DNA from: Neostapfia colusana
Taxonomy: Eukaryota; Streptophyta; Magnoliopsida; Poales; Poaceae
Reading direction: 5' to 3'
Assembly: GCA_030760725.1 (NCBI GenBank)
Contig: JASWHV010000012.1
Coordinates: forward strand, 55,583,652-55,647,651
Length of the DNA stretch: 64,000 nucleotides
How positions within the stretch are numbered: position 1 is the first letter of the stretch; the number at the start of each line of letters is the position of its first letter. Positions 10,509 to 19,350 of this stretch are shown one piece after another. A program made the position numbers and the translations under genes. Under the pieces are notes generated by a model. That model was not told where the DNA came from. It searched no databases and was given only the letters and a program-made list of their open reading frames with translations.

Positions 10509-11140
10509 CATGGCTAATTTAGCCAATGCACTGAGGCTAGAGAAAATTCCGGGTGTGCACTTCAAAAGCTGGCAAGTGAAGGCCACACTCTGGCTTACTG
10601 CTCCAAGAATATTATAGGTAACCGAGGGTAAGCCTAAAGGATCTATGTCTGATGAAGAATAGACAAAGTTAGAGGAAGCCAACGCTTCACTAAGAGGATG
10701 TATTCTAGGCATTGTTGACAACCGTCTTTGCGATGTTTATATAAACATAACAGATGAAAAATAGCTTTAGAATGCACTACCTGCAAAAATTTGTGCATCA
10801 GATGTAGGTAGTGAATTGTACATCATGAAGTGGTACCATGACTATATGATGGTTAGTATCGGTCTTGAAGTTGAACAAGCTCATTAAATACAATGCATTA
10901 CGAGAGAGCTCAAACTCGTTAAGTGTTTGTTACCCGACAAGTTTGTTGTTGGGTGCGTTATTGTAAACTTGCCTTCTTCATGGAGGAAATCCATCACAAC
11001 TCTCAAACACAAGAGACAGAAAGTATCAATAGAAAACTTGATAGCATCTCTTAATAATAAGGATAAAGCTCGAGCTAAGGATACTACTAAGAAAGGAGCT
11101 CAGGGTCAATTTAGCACCAACATGGTGCAGAACCCAATTG
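10509..11140 (+). pseudogene. Copia D gag
   Basis: Begins MANLANALRLEKIPGVHFKS, the usual N-terminus of grass copia gag proteins of the UBN2/retrotran_gag type. Several in-frame stops follow in the first 130 codons. The open part from 10927 reads LPSSWRKSITTLKHKRQKVS and IENLIASLNNKDKARAKD. The CCHC knuckle expected after the Lys-rich stretch is not recognisable. Confidence 0.75.
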
Positions 11141-12190
11141 TGACTTCTAGGGACACAGATGGATACAATAATTTGTTTACTATTTTGTTTGTATTTCAAG
11201 CATCATATTGGTGGCTTCATGTGTGTGCTAATGTTTATGTATGTTATGACATGTCTATATTCACTTTTTATCAATTCGTTTGGGATTCCTCTATCCTAGT
11301 GGGGAATAGGTCAGATATTTCTGTTCGTGGTGCTGGCAAGATAGATCTAAAGTTAACTTCGATAAAGATCAATGCCACTGAGAAACGTGCATTGCATCCT
11401 TTCTATGAACAAGAACCTTATGATCGACTCCCTTCTGTGTAGAGAGGGGTTGAAAGTAGTATTAGAGTCTAATAAAATAGTTGTGTCCAAGAATGAACAA
11501 CTTATTAGTAAAGACTATGAGTACGGAGGCCTCTTCCACTTTTCACTTTTAAAGTTTAGTAATAAGTCTGTAAACCATATTTGAGGCAATGTTAATGATG
11601 ATGCGAGTATTTGATATTCTCGTTTATGTCACATTAATTTTTATTTAATATCTCAGCTATCTAGTATGAATATAATTCTAGAGTTCCCCATTGCTAAAGG
11701 TCATAAGTGTCATATTTGTATGTAATCAAAGGAGCCTCGAAAGCCTCAGATGGCAATCGAGGAGAGAAACTTGGCACCTATAGATTTCTTACATTCTAAC
11801 CTATGAGAGTTGAATGGTGTGTTGACAAAATATGGAAAAAATATTTCGTGACACTAATTGATGATGCTACTAGATTCTGCTATGTTTATTTATTGCAAAC
11901 TAAAGGCAAAGTTTTTTACTACTTTAGATTCTATACAGGTAAGGCTAAAATCAATTTGAGAAAAAGATAAAACATCTTAGATCAGGTCATTTTGGCAAAT
12001 ATTTTCCCAAATTATTTGATGAATTCTCTAAGGAACATGATGTTATTCATAAGAGTACGCCTCCCTATTCCCCCAATCAAACGGGTAGCCGAGAGAGAAA
12101 ATCACACGTTGACTGACTTGGTGAATGCCATATTAGACACTGACGATCTATCTAAGAAATGGTGGGGGATGCTTTCTTAACTTTATATCA
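11141..12190 (+). pseudogene. Copia D protease and integrase remnants
   Basis: The protease region keeps the landmark SYWWLHVCANVYVC followed by ILVGNRSDISVRGAGKIDL. The catalytic D-T/S-G is replaced by H-V-C, so it is inactive. Next comes the pre-integrase zinc region (HKCHICM, then a stop) and integrase core fragments (DDATRFCYVYLLQTK near 11860, PPIKRVAERENHTLTDL near 12080). Multiple frameshifts and stops are present. Confidence 0.75.
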
Positions 12191-12690
12191 TGTCCTAAAT
12201 TGAGTTCCAAACAAGAATAAAGAGAAAACCCTTTACACGGAGTGGGTTGGGAGAAAACCATCACTTTTATACTTGCGCACTTAGGGATGTTTGGCAAAGA
12301 TCACTATTATAATATCTAAAAATGTAAGTTTAGACAAAAGACAGTAGACTGTATCTTTCTAGGCTATGCTTAACGGAGCATTGCATATAAATTTTTAATA
12401 GTTAAATCTTAATTACCTAATATGTATGTTGATACTACAATGGAATCTCGTGATGCAACATTTTTTAAGAATAATTTTCTTTTGAAAGATATGCATAAAA
12501 TTGATGAGATTTCTTTTAATTTTTTTTCTGAATCTGGTACAAGTAGCGAGTATTTTGAACAACCATATGAGAATGTTCTTAAGGAGGAATACAATTAAAC
12601 TACTGAGATGAGTAAGAGACAGAGCATTGCAAAATTCTTCTTGATGATTTCATTGTGTATCTCATAGAAGATACTCCAAATTCTATTGCA
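12191..12690 (+). pseudogene. Copia D integrase-RT linker, decayed
   Basis: This stretch links the integrase remnant to the RT. I see fragments of the usual copia integrase C-terminus and linker only, with many stops. Nothing else is recognisable in it. Confidence 0.4.
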
Positions 12691-13300
12691 GAGACATATG
12701 CATCCCCAGGTAAAAATGACTGGAAAGAAGCAATTCATAAAGAGATGAACTCAAAACTTTCTAATGGAACATTAGTTAGTTGAACAAGCATATGGTTGTA
12801 AACCTATGGGTTGTAAGTGGATGTTCAAAAAGAAGCTCAGGCCTGATGGTACTATTGAGAAGTTTAAGGGTACGACTAGTGGTCAAGGGTTATACTCAAA
12901 ATAAAGGTGAAGACTACTTTAACACCTATTCACCTGTCACTAGAATGACGACTATTCGTGTATTGCTTTTTCTGGTTGCCTATTTTGGTATAATCTTCAC
13001 TCAAATGAATGTGAAGACAACATTCCTCAATGGAGAGTTGGAGGAGGGGATATATATAGAACAGCATAATGAGTTTGTAGTAAAGGGTGAAAAGAAAATG
13101 ATGTGCATGTTGAAGCCACTTTACGGCATGAAACAAGCACCTAAGCAATAACATGAGAAGTTTGGCAAAATATTAACTTCTGCAGGCTTTGTCATTAATA
13201 AGGCCAACATGTGCGTGTATTATTACCATGGTGGCGGCGGTAGAGTTATACTATGCTTGTATTTGGATGGTGTACTCATTTTTGATATGAGCTTAATATA
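12691..13300 (+). pseudogene. Copia D reverse transcriptase
   Basis: Contains the RVT_2 landmarks DWKEAIHKEMNS near 12720, LVVKGYTQNKGEDYFNTYSP, MNVKTTFLNGELEEGIYIEQ and MLKPLYGMKQAPKQ. The active-site YVDDM reads YLDGV here (near 13260), losing one catalytic aspartate. Stops interrupt it at several points. Typical Ty1/copia RT, non-functional. Confidence 0.85.
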
Positions 13301-14060
13301 ATTAGTGAGGTTAAGTTTTTCCTATCAGATTGCTATGATATGAATTTGAGAGAAACTAATGTTATTCTAAACATTAAACTGAATAAGAATGAGAGTGTAA
13401 TTACTTAAATGCAATCCTTCTATGTTGAGAAAATCTTGAGTCAGTTCGGATTTATGGATAGCAAGATTTGTTTAACACCTTGTGATCCTAGTGTGACACT
13501 TAGAACAAGAGAGAGCCAAGAGATCAACTTAAATATTTTTAGATGATCTATTCATTCATGTACTTAGCCAGCGTAATCCAACATGATATATTATTTGTTG
13601 TGAGCAAATTTATCAGGTTCATATCAAACCCGAGCATTGATCATTGGCATGCACCTGAATGGTACAATGACATGTGGGATTTAGTATATAAGGCATCCAG
13701 TGGTGCTTGAGTGATATAGTGACTCGAAGAATCTCCGATGTTGATGAGCTTTATGCCACGAGTGGATATATATTTACTCTTACTGGTGGCACGTGTCATG
13801 GAGGTCTTGCAACCATACAATATTGATGAGGTCAATTATGGAAGCTGAACTTACTACTTTAGAGAAAGCAACTGCATAGGCAGAATGGCTGCGAGAGCTC
13901 TTGATGGACCTGCTTGTGGTTAAAAAACCATTCCTGACGATTCTTATGAAATGTGATAACCAAAAGATGATTGCAAGGTGAACAATTCTAAAGATAACAC
14001 AAAGTAATGAAGACACGTGAAGAGACTTTTGAAGTATTTCAGATAAATGAGAGGCTCAAG
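13301..14060 (+). pseudogene. Copia D RNase H, 5' part (continues at 38763)
   Basis: Copia RNase H remnant (YLASVIQHDILFVVSKFIRF; TSGYIFTLTGGTCHGGLATIQ). It is cut at 14060 by element C, whose target duplication TCAAG is 14056-14060 and 38763-38767. The C-terminal end resumes after 38768. Confidence 0.75.
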
Positions 14061-14526
14061 TGTAACAGTCACAAATTCAAAAAGAATGGAAAATTCAATT
14101 CAAATTTTAAATTTGAAATCAAGACAACAAGAAAGAGAAAAACAAAATAAGAGAAGATGGGCCACTTTTCCCGGGCTCAGCCCAATTTCCCTGCAGCCGG
14201 CCCGTTTCTCCCACCTCTCTTCTCCGTGCGTCCTGTAAGCTAACCCAACCTTTCTCCTTTGCGCGGCCCGCATGCCAGCCCTACCCAACATGGTCCAAGG
14301 CGCACAATGCCTTCTCCCACCTCCCGCCGCCTACTCCCAAAAACACGCCCGCACCACCAGCGCCACCCCGAGAATCCTGACGATGGCGACGTGCACATCG
14401 CGTCCCTCTGCCCCGCCGAGGCCGCCAACGCCCTGCCCCTCCGCCGCTCCTCTGTCCTGTCACATTGCATCGCGCTATGCTCCACCGCCTTCCCCTCTCC
14501 CCCGATAGCGCACGCCTCCTCCCGGC

Positions 14527-14533
14527 TATAAAA
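14527..14533 (+). promoter_or_regulatory. TATA box of element C 5' LTR
   Basis: TATAAAA in GGCTATAAAAGG, conserved in the 3' LTR at 28001-28007 and as a weaker TATTTAAGG near 49610 in LTR I. Transcription should start about 30 bp downstream. Confidence 0.75.
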
Positions 14534-15722
14534 GGCCGCTTCCTCCCCCAATTCTCCCTCACACCTTCGCCACTGAGCATCACAACGCCCATTTGAGCAA
14601 GAAGAAGGACCGCCTGCTCCAAACTTCGCAAAACAGCGCCTTCTTCCCCAACTTCGGCCACCTCCCGAATTCACTCTGGTGAGTCCGCCACACCCCGATT
14701 CTCTAGTGTTGCAGCATCACCATAGTCTCCTCTAGCTCCCCCGCACGTTTGTTTGCAATTATAGCCACCATAGCGAGCTATCACCATGAGGCCGAATGTG
14801 CTGCCTCCCCTCCCTGTTGCCGGCCACCGGAGGACCCCCTCCGGACTGGCCGAGCTCATTAGGTGCACCTATGCCCCCCTACGCACGTACCCGACGTGCT
14901 AAACCTAAGAAAAAACATGCGCGGTCGAGAGTTCGATGAACGCCACCACCTCTGCCCACTCCGGCAAGCTGCTGGTGACACTCCGGTGACAATCCAAGCC
15001 GCACATCACTCCCATTAGACTCCCCATGCCGTGTAGACCCCCGACGTGAACTCTTTTAGACAATGCCGAGAAAAGAGCGTGACTCCAGCGAGCCACCGGC
15101 CGCCCCCGCCGCGCCAACGACCACCCTTGCCGGCCCACTCACGTGGCAGCCAGGTGGCGGGCCACGCAGACAGAGTCACGGGCGTGGCCGCTGACTCAGC
15201 GCCACGCGGGCGCCAGCCACCCGCGCGCATGCCTGAGCCTCTGTGGGCTTGGTCCATGTGGACCAGAGACACAGCGGCTGTGGGCCAAGTCCAGGCCCAC
15301 AGGAAAGCGACCTGAGGGTTTTGGGCCCCCTAACAGCCACTGTACGCAGGGAAAAACGCTAGGGACAACCCACCAGTGTACACAGAACTCGAAAAAGGCA
15401 TTTTTGGTTACATAAAATTTCCAGAAAAATCACTAAAAAATAGATATGTTACTAGAGGATAGTGTCAAGCGGAAAATGACCAAGAAATATTTTAGGGCAT
15501 TACTAATTGCCAGTGATCACGCTAACCCAATTAATTAGGCAACAATGACTAGAAGGAGGGAGTAGCCTTCCTACTAATGACACCACTCCAACAAAAGCCC
15601 AAATAAAACATACTTGTCGCTAAGGATCCCCTAAGAACCCCTGCAGCCACATTATTGAGATTTTACTCGAATATTGGAGTTCTTTTGGGTTCGACGCTAA
15701 TACTTGCGAATACGTACTATAG

Positions 15723-17249
15723 CAAACGAGGAAGCCGACAAGGAACTCGAAGACCCGGACTACGAAGAATTTCTAGAAGCCTTTGCAGGTAAGCTCTAAC
15801 TCCTTGATCATGATTGTTCCTAAAAATTTGCAAACATCTCTTATAGCATGTTTTACTATGCGTGTTTTCCATGATTATTTTTAAACGTTGTGGTAGCTAA
15901 GACCCACTTGATTAGTGGTAGCTTCTCCATTGAAGTGGTTTGGCCGACACAATAGTTATCATAGCTAAGTGATGACGAATTTATATTGACAGTGGTTACT
16001 TGCTCTAAAGTAGCGTAGCTCGATGACAACAGCTAGCCGTTACACTAGCATGTAACATCTCTCGTCATCCAAGGTCAAATTATTTGCATGGTGCCCGTCA
16101 CGTGATTAACTTGTGAAGTACCACGACCCCTCCTTAACCTTGATAACTTACTTCCTTGACGCCCTAAGGTCCCGTCATCGCACTATAATGTGATGACGTG
16201 TGTGTTTCCTTGAAAGTAGAATGCTTAGGGACCTCTGCGATGTTCACATCGCAACTCACTGCACTATTCATCATATTTGCGGAAAGTGTTGAAAATTGTC
16301 TTGGTGGTGTGAGTTAGCATGTGGGTTGAGTGACTGGTGTCCTACAACTAGTGTAGGGTGGAGTGGGGAACAGGGATGGATGAGGCAGGATATGGCGACT
16401 GAGTAGTCGTGTTCTTTGGTGTAATCCACCTGCCGTGGACTTGATGGAGCCGCCTCACCAACCTAAGGACCGGTTCATATGACCTTGTCATAGTGATTCC
16501 ATACAACCACAAAACCTGTATAGGCAGGACTCCCTCTACCTTCTTGGTGACTTCTGCATGAGCCACTTGGCGGCCAGTAGGGCACGGGTGTCTAGGAAAA
16601 GACACATGGGAGTCATTACCCGTGATCCGGCTGGGAGAGTAATTGCCACAATAGCCCCTCGGTAAGTCTCGATGTGTGATTGTGGGGTTACTCAGGGAAG
16701 ACGAGGTGAACGTTACACTACTCCCTTGCTAGGAGTGCATGACCCGTGGGTAAAGTGTACAACCTCTACAGAGTGTTAAAATACGGATAACTGTTGTCAC
16801 AGTCTTGACGCACTATGCTCTGAGCTCTTGTTTATTAGTCTTAGTATGTTTCCTTGATGTAGTTTGGGTGTAAGTGATTGCCGTGTTTTGTATAATACGA
16901 CTGTGTGCCGGAGCTGGTAGAGCCATGGGCTTGAACATTCGATTAAGACTTAGGGAACTGGCGGGATGGAGCTCAACTCCCCTAGATCCCACCAACTAAA
17001 ATCAGAATACAATTACTCCGTTTTGCTTTGCAAAACCTCCGTTCAAAAGAGACCCTGCATGAATGCTTTTTGGCAACCCTAAGCCGTATGGCCCCGCCTT
17101 GCTATGACCCCCTTGCATGAAACACATCCCCTTGAATAGTGTTATGGCTTGCTGAGTACCTTCCGTACTCACTCTTGCTCTCTTCACGACTCTCAGAAGC
17201 AGAAGAAGAAAGGGAGGAAGAAGACGAAACACGATTCAACGACGAGTAG
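15723..17249 (+). other. Candidate split acidic ORF in the 5' LTR of element C
   Basis: Exon a is 15723-15788 (66 nt), between TATAG and a consensus GTAAGC donor. It reads NEEADKELEDPDYEEFLEAF. Exon b is 17197-17249 (53 nt), after TCTCAG. Joined in phase it reads EAEEEREEEDETRFNDE and stops at 17247. Exon a opens with two codon bases and closes with one, the same phase as in family X LTRs. No ATG is visible in the predicted exon 1 (about 14560-14678), so a coding role needs an unseen start. GAA-rich splicing enhancers are an alternative explanation. Confidence 0.45.
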
Positions 17250-17495
17250 TTCTAGTCTTGCGCCCAAGGCCGCCTGAGGGACAGGGTGCCACATAATCCG
17301 CTACTTTTCAACTTTTTTGCTTTCAGTGGCCCTGTGAGGCCCATGGTTTGTAACCTAAGACTTGCTTGTAAGACCATAAAGGTCATGCTGAGAATAATTT
17401 AATGTATGGAACTCGATACATTCTGTTGTGCTACTGGTCCAGGGATTGGTACGTAATGCACAAGTGGGCCCCTGGAAAGGTGGGTCCTCACAGAG

Positions 17496-17508
17496 GGGTA
17501 TCAGAGCC
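17496..17508 (+). promoter_or_regulatory. Primer binding site of element C
   Basis: GGGTATCAGAGCC, matching the initiator-Met tRNA type PBS except for the first base, four bases after the 5' LTR. Confidence 0.88.
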
Positions 17509-17719
17509 GTACTTGGCCGTTGGACGAAGCCTTAGAGATGAAACACCGACGGAACACGTAGACTCCAGAATTATGTGCGAATAACCTACCTTTACTAGAC
17601 TTACCTCATTCTTATGTTAAATTATATTTGTTAAAAACGACACTAACCCTGTAGCTTTACCATGACATATGGACGGCTGGTGTGTGGGTACATGCCAGGA
17701 CCTGACTTGGTTCCCGCAG

Positions 17720-18835
17720 GTGCTGATCCGCACCTTGGAGAGGCTCGGCTACACGAGGTTTCCGTGCTACCGTTGAAGAGAGTACGAGGAGGATAGTGCA
17801 CCTCGTTGCGAGGCGGAGATCCGCATCACTGAGGCGTCGGGACCTTACGGAGTGCAGCCCTACACACTCACCTTCATGGGAGCCCGCTACGTGGACACCA
17901 TTAGGGCAATTGCACGAGAGGCACTGTTGGAGCTCAGCGACAGGTGCATGGAGCGAACCGGGCCACTGGCCATCGGCTACTTCCCCGTGCGCTGCGTGGA
18001 CAGTTACGTCTAGAGGCACCGAGTTGCGACACTGGAGGGACCCACCAGGACCATGGAGGACACTACCCTGACAGAGACCGCCTGATACTTGCACGCCTTG
18101 GACCAGTGCTGCGAGGACGCCCATACGGAGTGGAGGGCATAGGTTGCTCGCACTTAGGACGTGGAGGCTAGAGTTAGGAGTCTACAGGCCTAGCTGGAAT
18201 AGGCCCGCACGGAGACCGCACGAGCTCCTGAGGTGACCGAGGCCCTGTGCGTGGAGCTTAACCAGAGGACTACTACCCACGTCAGGGAGCTGGATTCCCT
18301 CTACCAGGACGGAGCCTGCTCAGGAGGAGCGTGAGTCTGGATCACTGCTCGTAAGAGCATTTTAGCGGTGCAGGATGAGAGTGGCCTGCAGGCAGTGCGT
18401 GTGCCAGCTGTACCCCTCCTGAATCCCATCGTCTGAGCCACTGTGGCCAAAGGTGCTAGACACTTCGGTCGAGGCAAGGACCTTCGGCTGGTGGAGCGGC
18501 TGCATGGAGGACGCACTGGGAGCACGGAGACGTACAACGACTACGACAACAACACCGGAGACGAGCCAGAGGAGGATTACCCACAGGGAGACGACAGCCA
18601 GGACTCGAGCGTCGAGATACTAGAGGAGGTTGCAAGTTGTGGAAGACCTAGCCAGGGGACCGCAGGGTGCGGTGGTGGACAGTTCCCCTTCACCGTCGAG
18701 GAGCTGGTGGATGACGGGATCGACTTGAGGCATGAGTGGCGCCAGGACGACGACATGGAGGATGCAGCACCCCTCTGTTTCTCCATAGTAGTCACAGGGA
18801 CAACAGCATGTAGTACCATGAGTAGCCCAGCGTAG
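17720..18835 (+). pseudogene. ORF0 of element C (extra ORF upstream of gag)
   Basis: A frame of about 370 codons starting at an acceptor-like TTCCCGCAG/GTG and interrupted by several stops; the last 130 codons (18443-18832) are open. The N-terminal block LIRTLERLGYTRFPCYR, REYEE, then PYTLTFMGARYVDTIRAIA aligns with the ORF0 of element A (GYVETPRYLAKE, PFTVMVTGRQPEEMW), despite low overall identity. A helical, charged middle and an acidic C-terminal half (DYDNNTGDEPEEDYPQGDD) follow. The function is unknown. It precedes gag with the leader (and now the RTE LINE) between them. The reverse-strand frame at 17657-18124 is taken as its shadow. Confidence 0.65.
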
Positions 18836-18999
18836 TGTGAGTTGTGTATCCTATGTTAGCAGATGATTAGCATCGTGATTGTTAGGTGTGCGTGAGTGTG
18901 TTGCAAGGTAATAGACCTGCTATGTGTTGTACCATGTGATGATCGTACTCTAGTAATGGATGATGTGATTCACCGGGATTTAATGGATTTTCATTCGTG

Positions 19000-19016
19000 T
19001 GATAAACCTTTGTTGA
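19000..19016. repeat. Left target-site duplication of the RTE LINE
   Basis: The 17-bp sequence TGATAAACCTTTGTTGA recurs exactly at 22488-22504 on the other side of the LINE. It is part of the leader of element C. Confidence 0.9.
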
Positions 19017-19161
19017 AACTCCGCCTATGTTGTAATGACATAGCCGGTCCCAAGCCCGGGTAAAGGAGGAGGGGGTTGTGATAGGCTTGGCGAGCCAACA
19101 ACTACACTTAGCCATTCTCATGGAAATGAAACCCAATAGAAATTCGTTGGGGCGTAACCCT

Positions 19162-19350
19162 CTTAGCGACGCGCCATATCGGAACCCGGGTATGGTGTTA
19201 AGTGGGAAGGGCCGGGTCGCCACCACCTTAGTGGCGCGCCATATCGGAACCCGGATATGGTGTTAAATGAGCAAGGGCCGGATCGCCATCACCTTAGTGG
19301 CGCGCTACATCATCGCCCGGATGTAGTGATAAGTGAGCAAGGGTCTTTGC
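19162..19350 (+). repeat. Three tandem units of about 65 bp in the RTE 5' region
   Basis: Units begin with CTTAGNGNCGCGC at 19162, 19227 and 19293, each followed by CCGG-rich sequence and a GTGNTAAGTG-like end; the third is the most diverged. The LINE ORF start at 19257 lies inside the second unit. Confidence 0.8.

Larger units (their letters stand above)
14061..17492 (+). repeat. 5' LTR of element C (3.4 kb)
   Basis: An unusually long LTR. U3 carries a TATA box TATAAAA at 14527-14533. A donor-like CTCTG/GTGAGTCC lies at 14678/14679, an acceptor-like TATAG at 15722, and a second candidate intron spans 15789-17196. GC-rich sequence from 14150 to 15320 makes long but unconvincing open frames on both strands. 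This copy is the empty site for both the MITE and J, which sit only in the 3' LTR. Confidence 0.9.

Noticed and set aside
14240..14674. Long open frames on both strands in the GC-rich part of the C 5' LTR
   Set aside because: Arg/Gly/Pro-rich products, present on both strands at once, inside a U3/R region that the 3' LTR repeats with frame-breaking differences.
17657..18124. 155-codon minus-strand frame
   Set aside because: It is the complement of ORF0 of element C, which shows homology on the plus strand.
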